Origin: Sympetrum striolatum
Lineage: Eukaryota; Arthropoda; Insecta; Odonata; Libellulidae
Length of the DNA: 64,000 bases
Direction: 5' to 3'
NCBI GenBank assembly: GCA_947579665.1
Contig: OX388344.1
Span: forward strand, 10,410,346-10,474,345
The position numbers were made by a program, and so were the translations under genes. The notes beneath the pieces were generated by a model. That model was not told the DNA's origin. It searched no databases and saw nothing but the letters and a program-made list of their open reading frames with translations. Below are positions 1-10,659 of this stretch, in pieces; the stretch's first letter is position 1, and every line of letters begins with the position of its first letter.

Positions 1-860
1 TCTAAGCATTGCAAATAACGGAATCTTAATTTAGGACCTTCCCGATATGATATCGACTTCAAAATTTGTATTATGCAAGTTTTATTCCTACCAGGTCGTT
101 GATATGTATTCACGAATACCTTTATTATATTCTATTTAATTGCTGTAATTATTGCCTTATATTTCGATTGTATTATTTGAAGTTAAACTGTCGATTCCAA
201 TGTTTTTATGTTAATTTTGCCATTTCTTATCGTTAAATGATTACCTTTTTTAACTCGTGGTCCGAAAGTAACATACTAAGACAACTTCTTGGTCGCTTTA
301 CCTAGAATTGTTACGAATTTGGTATGTACGATTAAGTAAGTTTTATTCCTAACAGATCGTTGAATGTATTCACATTTTTCAAAAGGTCCTGTGCGTCACA
401 CAGGGCGGCTCTACCATTTGAGTTGTATCGCGGGAATTTCAATTTTTATATGAGTTACTTTCCAATAAGATGGAAGTTTATGACCAGCCATGTGAAGAGA
501 AATAATAAATTTTTCATAATCACAGTTTATCTTTTACCTTAATATCATTGGTTCGACGCCAGGGCACCAATTGCATTTTAGAATTCAATTAAACGCGTAT
601 TCGGAATTTCGTTTGAAGATATTTCCGATAATCGACTTGGAATTCTAGAAACGGTTTGCCTATCCCAAACCAAATAGTTATATGCAATATCAACTTACAA
701 ATAGGTCCTGGGTTCGACTCCAGGTCACTTGGATACAGAACCGTTTTTCGCATAGATAAATTTTGGTTCCCATATGCTATACTTTCAAACCAAATAGAAC
801 TTTGCAAGTACAGTACTTATCTAAACATAAAACAAACATTAAACTTATGCTTTTACTCGT
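1..860 (+). repeat. Degenerate copies of the B-box-like module repeat
   Basis: Several worn modules of the family that forms the 36-55 kb array. Bases 35-100 match the array text 'ttaggtacttcccgg...atcgacttcaaa'. Box-like motifs are at about 550 (ggttcgacgccagg) and 711 (gggttcgactccagg). The block around 525-600 is repeated at 8360-8410. No complete ~1.1-kb unit can be traced. Confidence 0.55.
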
Positions 861-941
861 ATATGTAAATCTAAAAGTCGCGCAAAAGATACGTCCTTAA
901 TATTCGACGGAGTACAAGATGGGAGTCGATGGGGAAATTAC

Positions 942-1410
942 CGGTTTTTCTTTGGTATCCAAATGGGCCTCCATAAAAACGGGTCCGTGGAGTAGTTGAT
1001 GGCAATGATCCTGGTCCTCGGGCAATCTTTCGGCAGCCAGTCTCTGGGCCAGCACTGCGAATAGCCGCCTTCCTCTTCTTCCGTGTTGTTGTTCTCCTCG
1101 CTCACGTATCGGCCGATGGACTCCTTCCAGAAGGTGTTGACGAACGTGGCCGAAGGGTCCATGGGCTGTGCGCCGACGGAGCGAGGCCGTGGGCACAGTT
1201 TGAACACTCTCCCTTTGCCGCCGCTCCACTGCCCCTGTCGCCAAGTGTTACACAGCGAGCCGTGCAGTCCGTGAATGAAGATGACGTCGGCATCAGTGTG
1301 ATGCTCACCCGGATCGTGCAGCACCGTGCATTCGACGCACTTCTCCGGTTCTGAGGGGTTCTCTGCTCTGCACAACCGATTCCTCAGCGGTCCTGTCGCC
1401 GATGACAGAG
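942..1410 (-). CDS. SERAC1-like serine hydrolase, internal exon
   Basis: Internal coding exon of a SERAC1-type alpha/beta hydrolase. In vertebrates SERAC1 is a lipase-like protein of the mitochondria-ER contact involved in phosphatidylglycerol remodelling. Seen here: a DVIFIHGLHGS strand and oxyanion-loop motif followed by TWRQG, then CWPRDWLPKDCP and RIIAINY, which matches the family order just ahead of the GHSMGG nucleophile. That nucleophile is not in this exon and should lie left of the window. An acidic insert of about 45 residues separates TWRQG from CWP. The acceptor reads cgttgcag before base 1410 and the donor CCG|GTAATT after 942. An alternative acceptor at 1448 brings in an in-frame stop, so 1410 is preferred. 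The intron upstream is phase 1 and matches the donor of exon 3298-3527. I am sure of the family, less sure of the exact borders. Confidence 0.8.
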
Positions 1411-3297
1411 CTGCAACGATCGTACACATTTCTTAACAACTTATGACCTGCAAACATATAGAAGGGGATGAAAAATTGCAAAAATAACTCTCTATATTAC
1501 TAATTTGGGGCTCCGATTATTTTTTAACTTTATTAAAATTAGCCTATTTAATACTTTGAATTGTAATAGTCGAAGCTCAGCATCGTGGATATTTAAGAAC
1601 TAAATCGACAACGAACAGTGTTATCTTATCTCCTCTCTGCTTTCCAACTAAAAGTGAAAAAATAGATACAATGTAGAAAACGGTTTAAAATAATAATAGT
1701 AACATATTAACTGGAAGTAATAGTCTACAATTAATACCAACTTTAATGTAATTTCAAAACAGTGTATCATTAATAGTGTTACAAAAACAAGGTGAGGCCA
1801 ACCTCTGACGGGCCTCGAGGTGTTCTTTTGCTACAAAAGACGGGAAGGTTGCAACAATGTTTATAACTAGCAGAGATTATTTTCCAAAGAGAAAATGATA
1901 ATGAAAGTGATACAGAGGTGACTCTTAAACCAGTGTTATATAGAGGTTTAAGCAGCACACTTTCATGCGCAAATTCATTTGTTTCATTCCATCATTTGGA
2001 TAATGTAATGTTTAACTTTAATGCAGTCAACGAATCAAGCGTTTTAAATATTTTTAACTTTTTAAACAGAAAATACTTCAAATATTAACAAACAATTTTA
2101 TCTCGAATGCAAGAAATTGTTTAATTTTATATTTGTATACATATAATACATATTGTTATGCACTATTTTTCATTAGTAAAAGGGCTGAACAAGTTTCGAC
2201 TTGAAAATGTTTTACGTAATAATTATATAAAATCATGGGGAAAGTTGGTAGCACTGTTTTTTGTTTACTATAGCCATTATTTATTATCTAGAATAAAAAT
2301 CGGACTCATTTCCACAGATATTCAAGTTAAATTATCCTAATTTGCATGAATAATATACTTCATCCTTCAATTTAAAATTGGTGATGTTTGCAACCTTGTA
2401 TGCAAATCTTAAATATCTAATCATAGAATGAGCAAAGAGAGCCCTCAAATTGACTTGCTGAAGTGTGTGCACTCCAACGTGTGATTATTCAGTCTCCTAA
2501 ACATAAGGCTTAAATTTTCCACTTAATTAATGCTGTTGTACTCATGTTGATTCTGGAAAACCTTTGTTTCAATACAATTTATATTTCAATAAAAGAGTCC
2601 AAACCGACCTCTTTTTCATGCATTTCATTACAATGCATAATGTTATCACTAGATGGTGTGCATACGCTAATGTGTTTGGCTCCTGTTCTTGCACCATCTT
2701 TAAAATTCCTACTTATGTTAGAATGGATATTTTAACCTGAAAAAATGAAAATTTTGTCCTGGAAAAGTACTGGAATTTCTTGATTCCTGATCTGTAGCAA
2801 CCCTGAAACGGTACCCTGGCGTCGAACCTAAGACCATCAGGGAAACAATAAACTGAGTTTACGAAATATATTTATGAGCTCTGTTCATATGCCGTGTTTT
2901 CCATATTATCGGAAAGGATATTCTCAAAAACTGCCGCAATGTATTTCAAATAGGAGAATCCTCCAATCACCTTGCGTCGAACTAACGTTTGGTGACAGTT
3001 TTAAGACTGTTAACATAGAAGAGCACGTTTTCTGTGATTTTGAATTCTCCCAAGGACGAAAAAGTCTGTCGGGGGCGGGAACGGACGGGGAAGGGATATT
3101 CTGATGGTTTACAGTAGTGCCCGAAGTGCATGAATTAATAGTTTTGTCGGTTCAAGTTTTCAATGTTTTAAAGTTATTCGTAAACGCCACGAAATAAGGT
3201 TCACAATCGTTGGTAAATCTGAGCAATGAAAATCTTCTGATTTTGGAATACTAATGATTATCACTTTGTCTTTGGATGTTTTCTCATCTGCGCTTAC
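1411..3297 (-). other. Intron of the SERAC1-like gene
   Basis: This lies between two phase-1 compatible exons. It is AT-rich and I see no further exon in it. A fragment of the B-box-like module repeat (about 2805-3000) sits near its upstream end. Confidence 0.5.
2805..3000 (+). repeat. Fragment of the module repeat
   Basis: Contains 'ggcgtcgaacctaagaccatcagg', then a 'catatgccg...ttatcggaaaggat' block and 'gccgcaatgtatttcaaat', then 'gcgtcgaac'. This is the order of one array module in forward orientation, with many substitutions. Confidence 0.5.
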
Positions 3298-3527
3298 CTT
3301 TGATGGAGACCGTGGGGCTGGCAAGATGGCTGGCCACGAACGACAGCAACGCCGAGATGGCGTGCGCCAATTTGGCTGCGAGCGTGCCCACAGCGATGAT
3401 GTACTTGAACATTAGGTGCTTCTTGCGGATGCAGGCCCAGTACACTGCCACGCTCACCGGCAGCACGATCCTGCCCGCGTACGACAGCCAGTCGCCGCGC
3501 CTCCATCGGCCGATTGCCTCCTCCGAC
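3298..3527 (-). CDS. Exon upstream of the SERAC1-like exon, two membrane segments
   Basis: A 230-bp exon with strong borders: acceptor ttgcag before 3527 and donor AAAG|GTAAGC after 3298. The open frame, beginning at the third base of a codon, gives about 76 residues starting SEEAIGRWRRGDWLSYAG. It has two hydrophobic stretches (around IVLPVSVAVYWACI and YIIAVGTLAAKLAHAISALL) separated by a basic RKKH turn. It ends one base into a codon, which fits the phase of exon 942-1410, so the two probably splice together across a 1.9-kb intron. SERAC1 proteins have an N-terminal membrane segment, so this could be the membrane anchor. The central ARM-like region of vertebrate SERAC1 is not seen between the exons. 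I do not recognise the residues themselves. The other frames hit stops or are low-complexity. Confidence 0.6.
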
Positions 3528-3814
3528 CTGCAATTGAGACACAATGACTCGGAAAGGCGTCCACACCGTCTAGAAGAAACGGCAGTTCCAACGAAGACTG
3601 GGTGGCCACCAAATGCAAAGCGAAGCTAAGTTGAGCGAAGTTACGCCGAGTGGACTACGCTTTGACTATCGAACCTATACTTTTGAATGCAGCCGCGGCA
3701 GCCGCATACCAATCAGAGTTGAGCTGAGAATGGTGACGTCACCCAACTTCGATCGCCTCATCTTCCGAACGGCCGAGGTTAAGTAACTCAAAATGGGGTG
3801 CAGATCGTACCACG

Positions 3815-5280
3815 ATGCTTCGTTTATACCGCGCATCGGTAAGATCTCGGCTTGATTACGGATTTGTAGTGTACTCCTCCGCCCGGGAAACATACCTAAG
3901 GCCTTTATCAACCGTCCAAAATACTGGACTTCGAATAGCGACTGGCGCTTATAGAACATCTCCAGCCCTCAGTATATACGCCGATGCAGGAGAACCTCCT
4001 CTAACAACTCGGCGCAATATCTTGATGTGTATTTATGCTGCGAAAGTATTATCTATGCCACTACACCTATATTTTAACACAATTTCCAACCCAAGCCTTT
4101 AAGAATCCTTTTTTCCCGAAGAACAAAATCAACTCGACCGATGGACATCTGCTTTCACGAACTTATTTTAGCTCAGAGTTTCAAATTACCGAACATCTAT
4201 CCAACTGGGTACTCCAAAACCCCCCCTTGGTTGACTCCCCGTCCCATAGTCAATGTAATAATGCACAAGAAATACAAAACCTCCACCACGGATGAAGAAT
4301 ACCGACCAGAGAAACATGCCGATTATACGCCCGTATACACCGACGGGTCTAAAACAGAAACGGCATGCGCCTGCTCAGCGATTTCATCTCACCATGGGAT
4401 CATAAAAACCAGACTTAGCCCTCTATCGTCCGTTTTCACCGCTGAGTTAACCGCAATTAATCTGGCTCTCCTCCAAATAAAAGGAAACACTGGATCGTTC
4501 CTTATTTGCACAGATACACTTAGCTCTCTACAAGCTGAAGCCACCTTTTCCCCTACACATTATCTCACCCAAGAGATACATTCTACACTTGCCTCACTAA
4601 ACGACAGAGGCATCGCCATTAAATTTCTTTGGGTGCCAGGGCATGTGGGAATTGCGGGTAACGAAAAAGCGGACAAAGCAGCAAAAGAGGCCCTGGGTAT
4701 TCCAATGCCCGAGTCGGTAAAGGTCACATATGATGACTTAAGGACGCATCTCCGTAACCTGGAGAAGCCTCATAAGCTACTACTCATAAAGCCAGTGATA
4801 TCAGCGTGGGCCTCATCTGTTAGGAGCAATCGCGGAGAGGATGTGGCAGTCACATGCCTCAGGATTGGGCGTCCTGACTCACTCATTCCTCTTCTCAGAG
4901 GAAAAAATACCTCGTTTCTGCGACCAATGTGACTGCCAAATCAGCATCAGACACCTCCTGCTAGAATGCGTTAAATATGAAACAACCCGCAGCTTCTTAG
5001 GAATCAGAGGCGACACTAACACAATTCTAGGGGATGACTCAATACACAAAGTACTGAGCTTCCTTAACAAAACTGAGCTCTTCCAAAATCGTTGAACACG
5101 TATCCGAGAAAGATATCAATACCCAATTCCATACTATTCTCGCGCATTTATACTCCATGCACACTAGTTTAGTCTTTCAAAATTATTTACTTTATCCATT
5201 GAAATTTTATTTTTAAAATTAACCAATAAACTTAGAGTGGTTTATAAATCAATGGCGAAGCTGCAAATACAAAAAATCTT
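3815..5280 (+). pseudogene. 5'-truncated I/jockey-type LINE: RT C-terminus, RNase H and zinc-knuckle-like tail
   Basis: Broken 3' part of a non-LTR retrotransposon ORF2. Residues from 3815 (LDYGFVVYSSA, GLRIATGAYRTSP, AGEPPL) are the connection region after the reverse transcriptase. A frameshift near 4080-4140 separates it from an RNase H domain (4320-4720: YTDGSK with the first Asp, AELTAI with the Glu, and DTLSSL and GNEKADKAAKEA with the other acidic residues). A second frameshift near 4900 precedes a CDQCDCQISIRHLLLEC knuckle-like tail ending at 5095. The 3' region continues to about 5280 without a clear poly(A). RNase H downstream of RT is typical of the I clade and some jockey-group elements. 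It is inactive, lacking the 5' part and carrying two shifts. Confidence 0.8.
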
Positions 5281-5339
5281 AAATCGGTATAATTTATCTT
5301 AATCTTTGATAGACAGGGAAATCTGTGATAATATACATT

Positions 5340-5690
5340 TACATTAATACCCTAAAAGCCGCCTTTCGGCGTGAGGCAGGGGGTGTAAACACCAGTTGAA
5401 TCTAAACTACTTCCTTATTCGGTTATTGTCGCGTATCGTTCGCGGAAAGAATGAATTTTTAAAACGATTCGTCCTAGCATCTATTTCTCTTAACTTACGG
5501 TCATTATCGGATCGACCGAGGTAGCAGGGGGTTGCATGATATCGATTGTATCTTCCAAATATGCAGTTTCCATGGATTTATTAAGCAATCGCAGCCTAGC
5601 TTCCAATCTCCTTTCTTTCAAGGATTCCCAACCTACGTCTGAGAGCATTTTTGATACGCTTGCTTTTTTTGGGTGGTTTCACGTTATGGC
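5340..5690 (-). pseudogene. LINE ORF2 C-terminal fragment with conserved 3' UTR
   Basis: On the minus strand the frame reads ESLKERRLEARL, then after shifts DNDRKLREIDARTNRF and KNSFFPRTIRDN. This is the usual end of a CR1/jockey-group ORF2 (RTNRFKNSFFPRTIR). It is followed by a 3' UTR with 'caccccctgcctcacgccga', which recurs at 9165-9560. It is a decayed, 5'-truncated insertion. Confidence 0.6.
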
Positions 5691-5795
5691 CAATACGTCG
5701 TAAAAATTTCAAATCAACGTCGCATTTGGTTTGGCCTGTGAATTAGTATCCTATCTACATAGCTGTCTATATATATACATGAATGAGTCCGGAGA
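5675..5795 (+). repeat. Solo terminal piece of the ~1.1-kb repeat unit
   Basis: Reads 'cacgttatggccaatacgtc', a 'tttggcctgtgaatt' block, 'agtatcctatct', a TA tract and 'atgaatgagtccggagaagg'. This equals the closing segment of array units such as the one ending near 49,100. It shows that unit ends exist outside the array. Confidence 0.6.
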
Positions 5796-6279
5796 AGGAA
5801 TAATGTATAATATATATATACATAAACATAAATTAGGGTGGAAGTATAAGTTTTTTTTAAACTGCGTTTTATACCATCCTCGTTAACGTTGATTTCGTTT
5901 CGTTGTGGAAACTTTCACTTTGTTTAGCTTAATTCAAAATTTATCTTCAAGCTAATTTATGCTCACAATTTCAAGAAAGGTACCAAAAGTAATAATATTA
6001 AATGGAGACTTAGTTTATCCATCAAATTTCGTTTTCTAATTTAAATTTGAATTGCGTTGCATAAATTTATCGAATTCACTCACATTTTAGTCGAAGCCCA
6101 TTAAATACATTTATACGTTGCTGCAACAGTTGCTATTTAAAGCATCATTTTATAAATCCCAGTGAAATTGGCTTCACTTCGTCTCGCGGGCATACATCAA
6201 CTGGCGATATTTGTAAGAAGATGAGTAAGATTATGATGTGTAAGAAAAAAATGAAGAAAATCCTTGAGAATGAGATCTG

Positions 6280-7017
6280 TTGGAAGCGAGAGGATCGTTG
6301 ATCCCCTCAATGGGAAGGTCGTCCAAAGTTCTTCTTTGGATAAGTTTGTTTTGTGCGACTAATCTATATTTAATCTGTATTTATGCCGACTCTGCACGTG
6401 TGGCAGTTTTTGGACCATCAGCCCTAATAAATGGAAAGTGGTTTCTCAATCGGGTGTCATTTCCCCGATACGAATTAAGATGTGCAAAAGAACGTTGAAA
6501 AAGTATAAAATTTGCCAATTTCGGGTCTTCTAATCTTTGTCTAAATTTTGACGAATATCAATTAATAATTAATTCGAACAACTTTTGTTAGATTTACCCA
6601 AAACTTTTTGTCGATGTTTTGTAATTTTAGATGTTCGTGAAGTAATACTGTGCATTGTACATAATGTTATGAGTCTTGTAGTTAACTTTTGCATTCATAA
6701 ATATTATCTTGGGATGTGCTCAGTATTATATTTACGAACTTTATCTGTAATATATTTTTAAAACTCATTGGTACAGTACATAAGAAACATTTATGAAGTA
6801 ATTGCAATAATTAAGAAGTCAGAATTTACGAATAAGAGTGAGTTTGGAAGAGACTTTTTTCATGTCCATTTTTCCAAGGAACGTTTCGTAAGTCGCCCTT
6901 TTTCCAAAGATTTCGAATTTGCATCTTAAAACTTTCTCATTCGTCGTTTTATTGCAATAATTTTACCGATTATCATTAATTTAGGACCTCCCCTTCCCTG
7001 GAAATTAAGAAATAACA
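6280..7017. other. No gene seen
   Basis: AT-rich sequence without a recognisable coding frame, RNA or repeat border. The small open frame at 6280-6498 shows no family motif and no splice context. Confidence 0.4.
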
Positions 7018-7385
7018 CCCAAGATGACTACTGCCCTCCTTGCAAATCCGTTTGATAAATCATTCTTAGTCTCGGCTATAACATTATGGAATTCTTTGCC
7101 TCTTCCGATAAAAGCATGTAAAAATGTAAACGCATTCAAAACATTGTATCACAATTATGTAATGGAAAAGGCAAGAACCTATATATGTATTCTCTGTATG
7201 TTTATGTTTGTTACATAATTTTGCAGTTGATCCAAAAAACTATATGTTTAAAAATGTTATTTTTGATTTTGTTGTATTATTATATTCGCTCACTACGATT
7301 TATGTAAAACTATTATATCTAATTTTGTTTAAGATGACTTGCCACAAAACAACAAACTCCATTATTATTATTATTATTATTATTC
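7018..7385 (+). pseudogene. LINE ORF2 C-terminal fragment with (ATT)n tail
   Basis: The peptide from 7024 contains SFLVSAITLWNSLPLPIKAC and FKTLYHNYV, the standard last residues of CR1/Daphne-group ORF2 (SF..RA..LWNSLP). About 145 bases after the stop the sequence ends in eight ATT units (7361-7384), the kind of simple 3' tail such elements leave. It is 5' truncated. Confidence 0.65.
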
Positions 7386-7884
7386 CCGGTATCAACTCCA
7401 TAGTTTTGGTTAAATCAGTAGCATCCACACCAAGTCGATTATTTCGACGGGTAGCATCACTGCAATGGTTGAAGGACTTGGTTGGGAGAAATTGGAATCT
7501 AGACGTAAAACAAAAAGTTCAGGGAAATAATATAAAACTGTTTCTGGAGTGGATTCGTTAAAAGAATTAAACAATAGACTCGGAAACCGGATTACCTCGG
7601 GAGAAACGAATACAATCATAAATTCGTCACTCTCAAACAGAGAACAGATGTTTGTAAATATGCATTTATTAATCGGGGAATTGTAGAATAGAACAATTTA
7701 CCTGGAGAAGTTTTCGAACCATTCCTCACAATGTATCCATCAATAGAATTAAAAGGGTTTCGTGATTTTGCGGTAATTTTGTTGTGATTCTTAAATATTG
7801 TAATGCTGCAGTGAAATTTGAATTATTGTTTGAATGTTGTATATTTTGAAATATTTTCGTTGCTTTTGTAATAATGTGTAAGAC

Positions 7885-8016
7885 GTTCTGCCTTCGAGAG
7901 GTTTTACTCCCGACTAGGGTGAATACCTGGCAGATTATTTATTATTTTATATTATAGATTTCCCTCCTCCCTCACACCACCTGGTGCCTAATTGTAGTAC
8001 TTACGAATAAATAAAT
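7885..8016 (+). repeat. Retroposon-like 3' tail with (AATA)n
   Basis: A short segment ('gttctgccttcgagaggttt...gactagggtgaatacctgg') ends in an aataaataaataaat tract, consistent with the end of a SINE or LINE. The family is not identified. Confidence 0.3.
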
Positions 8017-8029
8017 AAATATGTATTCA

Positions 8030-8560
8030 CATCTTCCAAAAAGGTTATGCGTTTGACTCTACTCGGTTTCAATTCTCCCTTATGAAATGTATGGCGGAGA
8101 TTTCAAGTATTTCTAAGAAGTAAGCATTCCACTGTTCAATAATATGGGAAAACGGAATTTCGCTTGAAGTCCTTCCATCGATTTGAAATTACAGAAACAG
8201 GCAGAGTTGCCCCTGGAAAATGCAATCCCATCTTAAAAAAGTCCTGGGTTCACCAAATAGAAGTTACCGAGGGAATTCAAAAATTTTATTGGTACAGCTA
8301 TCGAGAAGGTGGACGTGTGAACAGAAATGATGTATTCGTATCATAAACGCTGTTTATCGTTTACCTCATGATCCTTGGTTCGACACCAGGGCACCATCTG
8401 TATTCTACCGTATATTTCAAAGGGGAATGCAGAATCAATTTTGAGTACCTTCCCGAGTCCATTACTTTAAACAGTTCTTAGGGACTAGTGGAAATATATA
8501 AGCAATATCCTTGCAATTTTTACTCGTATAGGTTTATTAATCAAGTCCAATTAGATAGCA
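8030..8560 (+). repeat. Second degenerate block of the module repeat
   Basis: Homologous to 1-860: 'atgtattcacatcttccaaa', 'gttcgacaccagggcacca' at about 8375 and 'gagtaccttcccgagtcc' follow in the same order as in the first block and as in the array modules. Boxes are at about 8248 (mutated) and 8375. Confidence 0.5.
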
Positions 8561-8924
8561 AGACGAAAATTATATTTTCCAATTGATTCCAATGTATTTA
8601 CTTAGCTTTAAATTGAGCTCAAATGATAATTACTCTGACTAAATTAAACTAAGACCATGTGTCTTCACGAAGATACAAAAAATACAAAAGTTATTAACAT
8701 AAAAAGAAGAGCATTAAATGAAAACATTAATACCATCTTACTAAATAAAAATCCTATATTTTCATGTTTCAGCAGCCAATAATTTAATTTTATGGCACAT
8801 TTACTTTTACTTTTAACAAAAGCGATACACTTGGACAAAGTACAATACATTTTAGAACTTAAGTATGTATTAGACTGTCTAAATAATTCAATGTTAGGTT
8901 TTTAGGTTACAGCATTACGTTATC

Positions 8925-9165
8925 TCAAACTATACCTTTTAGGTTTACCCTTTTCCCCTCCACGACTGAGAATAATCTTAGAACCATATAAACAAACAGC
9001 TGTCTTAAAGGTAATAGTTTATGTTTAACAAATAATGGGAAGGAATGTTCTCTGTAAGGTGCTCTTAAAGTAACTCTAATGAACTTTTCTGAAGCACTAT
9101 TAGAGGCTTCATATTGGACTCCTCCCCAGCAAAAAATCCTGTACTGAAGACGTGAATGAACCAAT
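8925..9165 (-). pseudogene. LINE reverse transcriptase C-terminal fragment
   Basis: The frame begins MVHSRLQYRIFCWGG and continues FIRVTLRAPYREHSFPLF and LPLRQLFVYMVLRLF. This is the region after the RT catalytic core of Daphne/jockey-group LINEs (HS.L.YGI..WGG ... PYR.H..PLF ... LPL..LY.Y). It is only ~80 residues long and abuts the fragment at 9166-9560. Confidence 0.65.
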
Positions 9166-9560
9166 AGTCTTTGACTATGTAAGAACCCTGCAAGCCACCT
9201 TTCGGCGTGTGGCAGGGGGTGCAGGCACCTTGACTCTATTTTCCTAAAGGGTTGCTTTCGCGTATACTTCGCGGAACAAATGAATTTTTGAAACGATTCA
9301 TTTTAGCATCCATTTCCCTAATCTTTCTGGCAGTATCAGAACGGCCCATATAACAGGGGGGTCGCATTATATCGGTTAACTTCATATGAGAACGTAATTT
9401 CTCTGAACTTATTTAATAAATTTATCCTTTGAATTTGTCTTCTCTCTTCTAATGATTCCCATCCCGCGTCCTGTTACATCTGAGTAACACTCGCTGTTTT
9501 ATCGTAGCAATTCTTTACAAATCGTATCGCCTTCCGTTGTACTTTTTCTAAGTTCCTTTT
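9166..9560 (-). pseudogene. LINE ORF2 C-terminus plus 3' UTR, second copy
   Basis: Same family as 5340-5690. The minus strand encodes KIREMDAKMNRF and KNSFVPRSIRES with stops and shifts. It is followed by the UTR block 'ccctgccacacgccgaaagg', matching 5340-5400. Confidence 0.6.
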
Positions 9561-9590
9561 CGTTGAACTTTTTCTTCTTCAAATCGCCGT

Positions 9591-9870
9591 ATGTTATCTG
9601 ACTTAAAATTTTTGCACAACCTACTCCACAATAAAATAGACTGTCCATCAATTTTAGAACATATTAAATTCCGTGTGCCATCCCATGTTACTAGAGGTCA
9701 AGACCTATTCGCCATACTTGTTTCAAAAACTAATTACTCTTATAATGCACCCCTCAATAGGCTACATCGATTAGCAAATACTCACCTTAAAAATATAGAC
9801 ATATTCCACACTAGTTTAAATACAATTAAAAATTTAAGCCCCATTGAATACTAAATATAATTTTAAAAAG
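9591..9870 (+). pseudogene. Jockey-type LINE ORF2 tail
   Basis: 87 residues starting LSDLKFLHNLLHNKIDCP, then IKFRVPSHVTRGQDLF and APLNRLHRLANTH. These match the end of jockey-like ORF2 proteins (LFLYKL..G.IDCP, FRVP...R...LF, .NSPI.R...L.N). It is followed by AT-rich sequence and has no catalytic core. Confidence 0.6.
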
Positions 9871-10269
9871 ATTCATTCATCACTCACTGTAAAAAATACA
9901 TAAAATATGTTATTGTATCATTCATATGTATTTTTTATGTTTTATATCATATATGTTAAAATTTATTTCGCATTCTGTTTCTATTATTTTTCATAAAAGC
10001 TTTTAATAATTATTCTCTTCGCAAATGCTGTTTATGTTCATTATTCGTAACATCTTATACGTACATTTTATTATTTATAATGATGTTAGTGATATTTATG
10101 CTTAAAGTCGAATAATTTGTGATATAAATTTCCATATTTTTGATATTCTAAACTTATAAAATCCCATTGTTTATTGTATTTTATACTTTTAAATTCTGCT
10201 ATGTGATATTGGTGCCGTGTCATTTTTTTAACAAAAGGGTACATCCCGTTGAATAAATAAATAAATATG

Positions 10270-10650
10270 ACATTTCTTGGCGGGGTCCCATACACTACAT
10301 GCATACTCAAGGTGAGGCCTAACTATAACGCTAAGTAACATCGCTCGCGAAATTTTTCTTCGCTCCTACCGACTATTATTTTAACAAAACCGAGTTTCTT
10401 AAGTGCTTTTCCACATATATTTCGGATGTGGGCACTCCATGATAGATTATTCTCGAGATATACTCAAAGATACTTCACCGATTCTACTGTAATTACGCTT
10501 ACCCCTCGGAGGCTATAAGAATGAACATTTATTATAGATTTTCATTCGAAGAAGTTAACTACCGAACACTTTTCTACATTAAGCTCTGCACTCATGCAAA
10601 AATGTTTTATATGATTGAATCCGTGTTCAGACGAATGTGAATGTCATGTG
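10270..10650 (-). pseudogene. CR1/L2-type LINE RT fragment
   Basis: Minus-strand translation, across one or two breaks, gives LNVEKCSVV, SVKYL, LSWSAHIRNICGKALKKLGF and ALVRPHLEYACSVWDP. This is the standard post-catalytic segment of CR1/L2/R1 reverse transcriptases (KYLGV...LSW..HI..I..KA...LGF ... LVRP.LEYAS.VWDP). It is cut off just after WDP by an AATA-rich stretch. Confidence 0.7.
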
Positions 10651-10659
10651 ACAGGAATC

